Positions 1 through 12,000 of a stretch of 64,000 nt of DNA are shown here, one piece after another. The stretch is from Luidia sarsii (Eukaryota > Echinodermata > Asteroidea > Paxillosida > Luidiidae), in NCBI GenBank assembly GCA_949987565.1, contig OX465110.1, forward strand, positions 7,068,518 to 7,132,517, written 5' to 3'. The notes beneath the pieces were generated by a model. It saw only the letters and a list, made by a program, of their open reading frames with translations, made no database searches and was not told the DNA's origin. A program made the translations under genes and the position numbers. How positions within the stretch are numbered: the first letter of the stretch is position 1; the number at the start of each line of letters is the position of its first letter.

Positions 1-289
1 AGTAATCCTGCGAAGGTTTTATATAGCTCAGATGGTAATCTGAGAATGTAGAAAAGGGGGAAAAACGTCACAGTTAACACACCGGCCTGTAGTGTAAGCA
101 ATGGTGTATTACACGCGAGTACTAAACTATTTGTCAATGTTTGAGTGAAGATTTCTCGAAAAGTACAGCATCCCAGACCGTAAGATTTCAACATGAGGAT
201 TCTATCATGACCATCTACAAACTGTGAATTAGAAGGAAATCTGTGGACATCGATGTTTCCCGATCTTTCCAATGTTGTATTGGGACTTT
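1..289 (-). mobile_element. MITE family C, copy cut by window edge
   Basis: Matches 45037-45411 in inverted orientation. Its right end reads CCAATGTTGTATTGGGACTT followed by TAA. Family C resembles family B (20776-21149) at its tips (AGCCC..., CAACATTGG). Confidence 0.65.
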
Positions 290-329
290 AATGCTATAGT
301 GTGTGTTCTGGTAATAATTGGGTAATAAC

Positions 330-1063
330 TAGTCCAGGTAACTTGGACCCTTACAATCGCCCTTTTTAAAAAAAAATTGGAGGTCGGGCGACAGTAGGGT
401 CCAAGTTTCTCAGTAAGGAAACGTGGGAACAACAATGTGTTTGACTCAATGACTACCCCAGACCGAAACCCCCAGATTTTACCCCCAAAACACCCGTAAA
501 ACCGTCCCACGCACCCATCTCTGGATTAAGTGAGAATCACCAACTTAAATACTGGTCATTTGTTTTACTCACGTTTGGGGAAAAAGGAGAAATTTCCCTG
601 AGGTGATCGAGAAGATTCTCTCCTGTCTGTGTGCGCAGTGGGTCTGTGTGAGTGTGTGCACGCACACACGCGTTGACCCTATGGTCGCGCAAAACGTCAT
701 CGATTTGCGTGTATACCGTTTCAATTTGAAATCAAAGATGGCCGCCGGCTTTTTGGCTCGTCGGACGGAAGAGAATCTTCTCGATCACCTGAGGGGATAT
801 TTCTCCTTTTTCCCCAAACGTGAGTAAAACAAATGACCAGTATTTAAATTGGTGATTCTCACTTAATCCAAAGATGGGTGCGTGGGACGGTTTCACGGGT
901 GTTTTGGGGGTAAAATCTGGGGGTTTCGGTCTGGGGTAGTCATGGAGTCGAACACATCGTTGTCTCCACATTTCCTTACTGAGAAACTTGGACCCTACTA
1001 TCGCCCGAACTCCACAAATTTTCTTTTAAAGGGCGATTTTAAGGGTCCAAGTTACTCGGACTA
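330..1063. mobile_element. 734-bp foldback DNA element with 9-bp target duplication
   Basis: Two long inverted arms (about 330-620 and 775-1063) flank a 150-bp centre. The tips are TAGTCC and GGACTA. The 9-bp direct repeat GGTAATAAC lies on both sides (321-329 and 1064-1072). Long terminal inverted repeats with 9-bp duplications are typical of Mutator-like elements. There is no transposase, so it is non-autonomous. Confidence 0.8.
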
Positions 1064-1506
1064 GGTAATAACGTGAGCAATAACTGGGCAAAGTTCACTG
1101 CATCATAACTGCAGTGTAAGGAAGGCAGAACCCTGGCTAATATATACGTCTCCATTTCTGACTTAAGGTCTGTGCTCATCAGCCTTTTTCTTTTCATTGC
1201 TTGTTTGTAATATGCCATTGTCTAAACTCGCTCATCAACTGGGGAACAATTAATACCTGTGAAATACATCAATATCAAACAGTAATGATTATGTTATGAT
1301 GATGATTATACCAAAGTCAAACCTGGCACAATCGGATGTCTGTGTGGCTTTTGTCATGCTACATAATGTTTTGTGATAGGCTGAAAAGAGGGTTTTTAAA
1401 TTTTAAATACTTGAATGATAATGGTGCACAGATTAGGAGGGCCCACGTGCATAGCAACACCACAAGTGCTCTGAATTTAAATGTCCCGGCATGAAGTGGT
1501 TGTTAA

Positions 1507-1877
1507 AGGTCTACATAAATAGGTTTTGAAAAAGAGCTAAAAACTCTCCTTAGGTAATGTTCACAATATAATCAATAAAGGATTTATTTTTTTAAATGTT
1601 GTTAGCGCCTAATTTCGCCCCTCCCCCAAAAAAATTCCCCCTGTGAGCATGTCACGTCACATACAGACCAAAAGCAGCCGAGCAAGGGGGATCGAAATGT
1701 TGAGATGATAAAGTGCGCTACTGCGCATGTGACAGTGTGGTATGTACGGCTGATGGACAATAGAGACAGTGCAGGGCCAGTGCAAAGCACTAAATTAATC
1801 ATTTTTGATAGACAATTTGGGTTTTATAACAATACCAATTTATTTAACCCCAAGTTAATGTTGATTTCTGCATACCT
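1507..1877. mobile_element. MITE family A, copy 1 (TTAA-flanked)
   Basis: Flanked by TTAA (1503-1506 and 1878-1881). Tips are AGGTCTACATAAATAG and the complement of AGGTATGCAGAAATC. Shares sequence with 20244-20771, 30330-30600 and 40335-40830. Shorter than the other copies. Confidence 0.7.
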
Positions 1878-1881
1878 TTAA

Positions 1882-2835
1882 GCGGCTTGCTCGAGATGAA
1901 TTTAAGTCAAACAAATGACAGAAAAACTTACCGTGAGGCAGGAACCATTGAACAATTTTGGAAAAAATGGCAAGGAAAATTTTGAGATGATTTTCAGTCA
2001 TCGATTTCTCGCACGAAGCGCGAGTGAGAGAGAGACGCTCAAAGAGTCGCTCGCTGCATGTCCCTCCTACAGAAGCGAGCGTGCGGTGCTTATCTGTAAC
2101 CCATCTGGTTTCCGTGGTTACAAAAAAGTTGGAAACTCACCGCAGCTCAGTGCTGAACAAAATGGAAGGACAATTTTTGCAGCTACCGACCTGCACCCAG
2201 ATGTCAAAGATCTAACTAGAGCGATGGAAAAAGTGGGCGCTGGACAACAACCAATTGGGAATGGGATTTCTGTATAAGCCGCGACTAAAAAGATCGGCAT
2301 TCAGGAATTGAGGAAACAACCCCTAGGTCTTCTTACGTGGTTGTGGTGAACTGGGGACGCTGGGTTGACACACTCATCCCGGATCAGAGTGTCGCTTCTC
2401 TCAGCTCCCAAATCAGCCCAAAGATCCTGTCGCTAAACCCGGAGAGAATTCGTCCTCCGATCCAGAGTCAGCATCCGTCCGTTCGAGCGCTCAGCGACCG
2501 ACCTCCGCTTTTTTCTTCACCTCGGTACCCCCTTGTCTCCGCCGCTTTTCTCTCGCTGATACGGGGAGACCCTGCTGCGAAAAAACAAAACAAGAACGAA
2601 GAAGGCAAGAGCCAACTGCATATCCGCTGCACGACCTGGACCGTCTCGGTGGTCGAGTACTTATCCGACATCCGCACCAGGCATGCCAGGGAAGGCAGGA
2701 GTCGCAGGGGGTCTTCCAAGCTAGTGCTGCGTTCTTCTCGGCTGGGCGACTCGGTGCAGTGCAGGGGGAAGCGTGTGCGGCACCGGCAAAGGCAAAACCT
2801 TTCCCTCGCCGGAGAATTCCTCCTCCCCCGTTCTT
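1882..2835. other. CYLD 3' flank, nothing else recognised
   Basis: Probably contains the CYLD 3' UTR. I see no exon, repeat or clear polyadenylation signal on the minus strand. Confidence 0.4.
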
Positions 2836-3023
2836 CTATACGTAGGTCATGTTGCGCTTGTCCATGTCGGCGTACATGCAGATGTAGGCGTCGCCCAGAA
2901 GCCTCTCCATTAGGCCCGTCAGCTGCTTCCTCTCCACTCGCTGCTCTATGTGCTCCTTGGTCACCCAGCTCTTGAAGTCCTTCAGGTGGGTCACCTGCGG
3001 GATGTTGTAGCCTTGCTGGTCGC
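2836..3023 (-). CDS. CYLD: CYLD exon 19: C-terminus and stop
   Basis: The exon encodes [12 protein letters not shown] and [16 protein letters not shown], then ends at TAG (2838-2836) six codons later. Vertebrate CYLD ends the same way (NIPQVTP ... RRLLCDAYMCMY). It enters in phase 1 (GCGCAG). I could not place a polyadenylation signal with confidence: the nearest AATAAA-like minus-strand matches lie inside the MITE near 1507-1877. Confidence 0.93.
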
Positions 3024-6000
3024 CTGCGCAGACGGAGACGGAAAGAGAGAGCGAGAGAGCGAAAGATTGAGACGGAGTGGAGTCAAAACGAGAATTCACA
3101 CAACACCAAGGGAGTAGATACCCCTGTGGGCCATCCCTTCAATCTCCCTTATCATTCCATTCTTGACATGTCTGTACAGGGCAGAGAGTCTCTCGGCCAT
3201 CGGAAAGATGATGTCTGCCTCAGCAGGGAGAAACTGTGGATTAAGCGTCTCCGCACTACACAACCTCATGGCCTTAACATTTAGGAAGGGAATGACTCAT
3301 CCTCACCTCATTAACACCTCTTTTTCTTTCATCTTCCCTGTGGCTTTCCCCTTTGATCTCCCACCTCCCTCCCATCCCTTTGATTTTCCTTACCCTTTTG
3401 TTTGTTTTCCTTTTGATCTCCCCTCCCTTTGTTTACATCTGCATCCCACTCCCTTCCCTTGTCTCAGGGCTTTCCTTCCCTGACTATCTGACTACGTCTT
3501 TGTCACTTTGCCTTCTAGGATCGAAATGTCAGCCCTCTAACTTTTGAGAATTCACTAATTTACCGGTACTTACTAACTTTCGCCTGTGATAATTTATCAA
3601 CAAATCTTGGGACGTACCGGTAGGCCACCAACAACATTCATCCAACCAGGCTAACCCTCTCAAGAGTTGTAACCGAGTAAATTTTTTCCAAGTCAAGTCA
3701 ATTCCCAAGTCAAATTTTAGCACGTCACGTCTAAAGTCATTTTTTTCCCAAGTTACCGTATATCAAGTCATTTTGGGTCATTTTTTTGTCAAGTCAAGTC
3801 AAGTCTTGAGTCTGAAAAAATAGTTACTCGAGTCCAACGCTTGAATTGCTTCTGATATTATATAACGGGTGAGAGAAAAAATAACGACCGAAGCCTATAA
3901 AAAGCCCGAGCCAAAGCCTTCAATTTCGCAAACGGAGCCCGTGGAGGGGGGCATTGTTATCGTCTCACCTTGCCGGTCGGCCATGCTGTCGAAGAAGACC
4001 CACTCCGAGTCCGCATCCCGGCCTGCCTTGACGAAGGCCACATAGTGGCTGGTGCGGATGCAGACCACGGCGGAGAGGTCCATGAGGCGGGGGGCCAGCA
4101 GGGCCTGCCGGTGCTGGTCCACCTCCTCCGGCGTGAGCCCGTCCGTGACTTGCTTGGAGGCGAACTCCTTCAGGAAGGCGTCGGTCAGTAAGAGGTCCTG
4201 CCGCTGGTGGTGGGCCCGCTTGTCCTGTATGTGCATCTGCCAGAGAGGGTGGGAGAGGGCGAGAGAGGGCGAGAGAGAGTGAGTGTATGAGGAGTTCCAG
4301 GAAGTGGACCAAAACGAAAAGGTTAATGAGAAATCTGCCCCGATGGACAAATTTAGATTTGTACTGCCCATCCCCATCCAACCCCCATCCCCAATCTAAC
4401 CCCCATCCCAAATCTAACCCCCATCCTCAATCCCACCCCACCCCATCCATCCCCATCCCCAAATCTAACACCCATCCCCATCTAACCCCCATCCCAAATC
4501 TAACCCCCAATACCCATCCCCATACAACCCCCATCCCCCATCCAACCCCATCCCCATCCCACCCACATCCTCATTCCCATCCAACCCCCATCCCCAATCT
4601 AACCCCCCATACCCATCCCCATCCCACCTCATCCCTATTCCAACCCCATCCCATCCCCCACCCCCATCCCCATTCCTAATCCCACCCTTATCCCCATCCC
4701 ACCTCATGCCCATCCCATCCCATCTCCATCCCCATTCCCATCCCCATGTCGGAGTGCTTGCTCTCACCCTATGGAAGCACTCATCACAATAGCTGTGCGT
4801 GCCAGCATCCAGAATGTGCTCCTTGGTGCATGTGGGACACTCCTTGTCAGCCAGACTGCCGCACACCACACACTGTCTAGGATCTAGCAAAGCAAAAAAA
4901 TGGACCCAGTCAATGCACGGGGTTCCCTGGTCCAACCGAAATATCTGAGAAAGGCAGTGCTGAAATGGTGCTGTACACAAAGGTGCCCTGATAAGATAAG
5001 ATTCAGGCATTAATGTATAAGCCACACCATCGTGCAGTTGTATAAGCTGCACCATCGTATAAGCCGCACCATCGTATGTGACTTTTTTTTCTTCGGCAGT
5101 TAATGGTTGAATTGATTCCGACTGGCGCCGCCACCCCAGAAAAAAGACTACTTAACCATTTTGGAAGGCCACCATCTGGGCTGGATAGCTCAGATGGTAA
5201 GAGCGCTGGTATGCTTTTTTGCATACCAGCGTTCTTGAGACACAGTTTGCAATGGGTCGGGGTTGCAACAATTCCTTGCGGGAAAAAGCTGGAGTTTTCC
5301 GAGAGAAGGCAACCTGAAGATACGGTATTTGCTTATCAAGCATATTCTCGGACATAAGTTTGTTACCATTGACCCACAATACCCCGCAAAGGGGCAAGAA
5401 GTATGAAGTCGAGGTTTGCAAAGAGGTTTTCCCAATTCAGTGACGCTGCCTCTCTGGTGACCCGTGGAAGAAAAAAAGGACCACTTTAGGACCACTTGCC
5501 GTGTTCATTGCTACATTCCATTGGGGGATATTCTGCTTAATCACAAGGCCAGAGGTCTCGGCTTCAAATCCCAGTCCGGTCAAAGTTTTCTTCAAATTGC
5601 GCACAGAGAATCCGCAATGTCTTTTACTCACAGTTCTCTATGATGTTGGTGATGTCAATCTGCATGGAAGGCACGATGCGACTGTACATCTTGTAGTCTT
5701 TGCCAAATCGAGGCATCTGAACTATCAGGCATGTTGGCGCCTGCAACCGGCCAGAAAAACAAGCAAGCAAACAAACTATTTCAATAGACCAATTGATATT
5801 TCAATAGACCTATTGCACGACCACTGTTTACATGCCATTACGTGACTTATGGTGGGTGTTTTCTCATCTCATTTGGCACAGAGCAGGGGAGGAAATGTAC
5901 AAAGAAGAATGTGGTCAATATGACAGTCCTCTTTGCTCATTTCCACTCGAGATGAAAGAGTACCCGCTTTAAGTCACGTGATGGCATGTCAACAATTGTC

Positions 6001-9000
6001 GCGCAATCTATAAGACTATAGACTCAAGGATATGCATGGTGGTGGTACTAATAAAGAGTAAAGGTCTGCCATGACACCATGTATAAGAATCTCTGTTTTT
6101 GTGAGTGAGTGTGGCTCTGAAAGCCAGCAAACCTTCAAATTCAGAAACAAACCACGACCGGGGTTTTCAGGTTTTGTCAGACGAAGACGAAGCCTGAGCC
6201 CGAGCCAAAGACTCTTTTCAGCCTACCACAGAACACGACAAAGCATGACAAAAGCCACACAGCCATCCGATTGTGCCAGGTTTGACTCGCTTGCACACAC
6301 AGTGTCCTTGTATTGAATTATTTCACAGGCTTTTATTGTTCCCGAATTTTCAGCGAGTCGTGAAAATGGCACACTATTGTTCAAAGAAAACCCTTGAGGA
6401 GGTCGTCACGGGGACCGAGAAGCAGCCCATTGCAGAGTGGCTTCAGGAAGGCGGGATTGTCATTAAGTGTATGTACTTCTTGTCCCGTCTGTCCCATCTG
6501 TCCCCTTGTTGTCTGTCTGTCCCCTAGGTCAGGGAACAAAAGCTCTTGCTTCACCCTATGCCTAAATGTTGCCAACCTGTACTAAATTATTGATTATGTT
6601 TCTGCATTGTTAATCTTATATTATCTTTTACTGCATTATTGTATTGTATTGTATTAATTCACAGTGCACTTTGTAAACAAGTTGCAGCATTGAATTAAAT
6701 GTCCAAGTAATAATAACAATAATCATTTAAAAAAATCAAAGCCGGCTTCACTCACATCGACCAGCTTGAGGTTGTGCTCCTGGAACGACTGCAGTAGGAG
6801 CTGCTCTACTGTGGGGAGTTCGCAGGCTTCGTTCTTGTCCAGGAAGATCTGATAGATGTTGGACAGGTCCACCTCCTGGCTGTCCCCGTGCCTGCAAAGG
6901 AGTACGCATGGGGGTTTAGCGGGGCACCAGTGAGCCAAGGTCACGGCTGGCGAACTTCTTCATCTCGAGTCCTTTCTCTCAGTATAAACTCGACCTTAAT
7001 AGGTGATACTGGACGCAGGCGACCCCATTAGGCGTGAGTGTAGTAAGGTCAGCCTGGGTGTACAGGGATTGGGCAAAAGTGGGCACACCAGGAGATGACT
7101 CGTGGTCTCCTCCTCTCCACATTCACACACTGGTTGACCTTCAGTGTTGAAACCACATTTGTGACCCGGCACAGCATAATGAAGAATAACCCCACTTTTG
7201 AGATTTTGAGGTTTTCTAATGAAGTGAAAGAGTATACCATTAGCTTTCAAATGATATAAAAATATAATATCCTCTAATACTTAAAATTTCCGAAAAAAAA
7301 AAAAAAAAAAAAAGACTTGTAATCGAATTGCGAAGATACTTTAACTTCAGGCGTTGTTTACTCCAAAAGTGTTTTGGTGGGATATTCCTCATGTCGTTGT
7401 GCCGGGTCACATTTGGCCATTTACCAGTAGGGCTTTGCACCGGCCGACTCCAGCACGCAGAGGATTGAGACACAGCAGGCGACGATAACAGAGGAGTTTC
7501 AATGCAAATGGTTACAGTGATGTGGATAGGCTAGATAGTTAAACAGCCGCACAGGCACAACTGAACGCATCTATACGCGCGCCGAGGGCCAAAAGAGGGC
7601 GCCAGATGCCGGCCATCGATTCAAATACAAAGTCACAGCAAGCGACGATAACAGAGGAGTTTCAATGCAAATGGTTACAGTGATGTGGATAGGCTAGATA
7701 GTTAAACGGCCGCACAGGCACAACTGAACGCATCTATACGCGCGCCGAGGGCCAAAAGAGGGCGCCAGATGCCGGCCATCGATTCAAATACAAAGTCACA
7801 GCAAGCGACGATAACAGAGGAGTTTCTATGCAAATGGTTACAGCAATGAGGATAGGCTAGATAGTTATAAGACGGCTAAACAAAGGCATAACTGAGTGCA
7901 TCCGTGCGCGCATCCGAGGGCCAGAGGAGGGCGCCAGACCGGCGCGCTCACCTGATTCTGAGCAGGGGCGGGGACTTGAAGACCTCGCTGAGGAGGGTGT
8001 GCAGGAACTCCTCGGGGTCCTTCTCCTCGTTCATCAGGCCCTTGGTGGTGCCCAAGTTGTCCAGGTGTTCCCGGAGCTGGAGGATGCGGTCTGCCCGCAC
8101 GAAGCCATTCCTGGACAGACGGGCAGAAGAAAAAAAAAATGAAAAAATGAAAAAAAAAAAAAAAAACGGCGGTGAGAAGATTGTCAGCCTTGCCGCCGAT
8201 GCAACTACAGTCCGTTCAATCTGAGGTTAATTCAAATTTTTTCATCCAAATTGAAGTTAATACAAAAAACTGTTGCTGAATAAAACGACCTGCAATACAT
8301 TAATCTCAAAAGTTAGAGAGGGCCTGACATTTCAATCCTAGCGGGACCTTTCTCAAAGGCATAGTGACAGGACATACACAGACATGACTGTCTGTGTATG
8401 TCCTTGTCACTATGCCTTTGAGAAAGGTCCTGCTAGGATCGAAACATCAGGCCCTCTAACGTTTGAGATCAATTCAATTGGAATTCGGCCAAGGGCCTCA
8501 TTAGGGTCGTTTCCACTGTCAAGGATTTCACCATTTGAACACCGATTCAAAGACCGGGTTTTTTTTCTCTGCTCGCGTTCACACAGGCCAAAAAGATTGT
8601 GACGCAAACAAATCGAGAGCCGATTGTGGTTGGCAGTCGTGGTCAAATGGTGGGTGTCTCCTTGAGGGTTGCCCATGCAGGGAGACATATAAAGTTGAGA
8701 AACAAAGGACAACACTGTGGGATTAAAACGAAAATTCAGAGGAGCATTCTCACACACATCGGGGGTCAGGGTGTCGGGGATGTCAGGGGGGTATGGGGGG
8801 TCAGGGGGTCGGGGGTCAGGGGACCCGGGGATTTGTCGGCTGGTCAGGGGGGTCGGGGGTTCGTCGGGGGGTCGGAGGTTTGTCAGGGGGTTGGGGATCA
8901 GGGGGGGGGTCGGGGTTTGTCGGGGGGTCGGAGGTTTGTCAAGGGGTTGGGGATCAGGGGAGGTCGGGGGTTTGTCAGGGGATCGGAGGTTTGTCAGGGG

Positions 9001-12000
9001 GTTGGGGATCAGGGGAGGTTGGGGGTTTGTCAGGGGGTCAGAGGTTTGTCAGGGGGTTGGGGATCAGGGGGGGTCGGGGTTTGTCGGGGGGTCGGAGGTT
9101 TGTCAAGGGGTTGGGGATCAGGGGAGGTCGGGGGTTTGTCAGGGGGTCGGAGGTTTGTCAAGGGGTTGGGGATCAGGGGAGGTTGGGGGTTTGTCGGGGG
9201 GTCGGAGGTTTGTCAGGGGGTTGGGGATCAGGGGAGGTTGGGGGTTTGTCAGGGGGTCGGAGGTTTGTCAAGGGGTTGGGGATCAGGGGAGGTCGGGGGT
9301 TTGTCAGGGGGTCGGAGGTTTGTCAGGGGGTTGGGGATCAGGGGAGGTTGGGGGTTTGTCAGGGGGTTGGGGATCAGGGGGGGTCGGGGTTTGTCGGGGG
9401 GTCGGAGGTTTGTCAAGGGGTTGGGGATCAGGGGAGGTCGGGGGTTTGTCAGGGGGTCAGAGGTTTGTCAAGGGGTTGGGGATCAGGGGAGGTTGGGGGT
9501 TTGTCGGGGGGTCGGAGGTTTGTCAGGGGGTTGGGGATCAGGGGAGGTTGGGGGTTTGTCAGGGGGTCGGAGGTTTGTCAAGGGGTTGGGGATCAGGGGA
9601 GGTCGGGGGTTTGTCAGGGGGTCAGAGGTTTGTCAGGGGGTTGGGGATCAGGGGGGGTCGGGGTTTGTCGGGGGGTCGGAGGTTTGTCAAGGGGTTGGGG
9701 ATCAGGGGAGGTCGGGGGTTTGTCAGGGGGTCGGAGGTTTGTCAGGGGGTTGGGGATGGGGGGGGGGGGGGGTTTGTCGGGGGGTCGGAGGTTTGTCAAG
9801 GGGTTGGGGATCAGGGGAGGTCGGGGGTTTGTCAGGGGGTCGGAGGTTTGTCATGGGGTTGGGGATCGGGGGGGGGGGGGGGTCGGGGTTTGTCGGGGGG
9901 GGGGGGGAGGTAAGGGTCAGGGGGGATCATGGAGTTGCCCTCGATGCACTGGGGCATATCCTCCCACCAGGACACAGGACCGTGCACCTACTTGCGGAGT
10001 GGGTTGACGATGCCCTCCCGCAGGATCCTCTGGACCTCCTCGTACAGGCGCAGGTCGTCCTTGCCCTGGATGCGGTGGAGGAGCGGGTCGAAGACACTGC
10101 AGAAGGCGAACATGCTGTAGAGGGTGGTGTCTAGGTAGCAGGAGTTCTGGTCGCCCTGGATGCCCTTGTGCATGCCCACAAAGCCCGCCTGAAGAGACCC
10201 GGGCGGGTCCACAAAGCCCTGGACCATGGGCGACTCAAACCCACCAAAATCTACGCAGAAAAAAAAATGAAAACAATTTATTATTATTACTTTTCTTTAA
10301 CCCCTTCGAGCTGAGAAGTCGCCATGCATGCGTAGTGAGTTTCAAAATTTGGCCGACTCTTTTCAGCAATTTGTATCATGACAAACACCTTTTTTGACGT
10401 CAGTTGCTGAATGAATTGCCAGATTAGTGGTAACAATGGCGCAATTGTGGGGCTTCATTGTGAACGATCGAGGGTCTGCGCACTACTATGGCAGACAGTG
10501 TGCTGGCCTGCCCAACACCCAATGCGGTCACCGGAGAGACTATGGGATGTGCCCGCTGCCTTTACCACAAATTGCATGCTTTGTTGAGGCCGTCCAGCTG
10601 GATCCTTTGTCCGCTGCAGTGCAGGAATGTTTGCGGTCAAAGGTTAGCAGCACACACAGTTCTCGGAGTCGATGCTCCATTGGACTACACACAAAAGGCC
10701 CATCTTTGAGGGCTAATAATCCCTTGACAAAAGCCACGCAGAATTCCTACTGTGTCACATTTTGATTCACTGATACAAATAGTGCACTCTTATTGATTTA
10801 TTTTGCAGGTTTATTGTTCTCTGATTGTTTAGCGAGCTTTTGAAATGGCACTGTGCCAGCCATTGGCACTAAAATAATCCCGCCATCAAGGGGTTAAGAA
10901 GACCAGCAGTCGATTTCACCAAACCCATCGTTACTTATGATCAATCGCAGGACCGTGAGCGATGCACAGAAACCATACGGCGTATCACAACTAACTTGGA
11001 TTATCCAAGTTACGAGTTGAGTATGCATCGTACCGCTTTCTGCCCAGGGATGGATTTCACAAAGCCTTACGGCGCATCCTAACTCAACTTACGATGGATA
11101 ACCCCCTCGCAAGTTGACATCGGCCGTACGGTTTCTGTGCAGTGCTCAACGAGTTGCGATCGATCGTAAGTTAAGATGCGTTCGATGAAACCGACCTGCA
11201 ATCCTTGCCATATTCTCTCGGGACATTCTTAGAAAAGTGGACCAAAATGTCACACGCGCGAACCGGACGTGATCCAATAAAGAAATTCACACACAAAAAG
11301 GAAAAACCTACCTAGGCTGGTCTGGCGCTTGGACACCCGGAAGGTCTGAGACTGGGAGGGGAACCGGGAGTCCGACCGGCAGTTGTACAGGTAGACGAAC
11401 ATGGCCCTGTTGGGCTCGCACTGGAAGTAGCGTTTCTTGTTGAAAGTTCCGTCCGTCGCGCCGTTGGCCAGAGCGGACTCCTAGCATTCAAACAAATCAA
11501 AGGAAAAACTGAGTGGGAAGTTGGCAACTATTAAACAAATTAAATGGCAAAGAAAACTTTGTCTGGACTGGGACTTGAACCCGAGACCTCTGGTTTTGCC
11601 TGCCTGTGCTCTTTAGCCTCTAAGCTATCCAACAACTTGGATAACTTTGCCATTTGAACAACTTTGCCATTTTTCAAATTGGCACAGATAAGCTCTCAAA
11701 ACCTTGCCTTTTAACAATGTGCAAATCCATGTGGGAAGAGCAATAATAATGCCAACAAATGTCGCAAACTGCTTACTGGCTATAAAATGGCCAACATGCA
11801 AATATCATGGGGGGGGGGTGGAGGCCACTGCGTACCAGTTCAATGCCGGCTACCAGGTTCTTGTTGCTGTTGCCCAGCGGGATGCCAATCCAGCGGATGA
11901 CCCCGTAGTGCTTGGCCGTGCCCTGCCGCACGCTGAACTCCACCATGGAGTTCACCTCCAGGTCGGGGCACACCTCGACGACGGCCTCCCGGTTCTCGGG

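Noticed and set aside
8599..10134. Long Gly-rich open frame of about 511 codons and its overlapping partners
   Set aside because: It is the 55-bp G-rich minisatellite read through in all frames. Its end crosses real CYLD exon 13 on the opposite strand.
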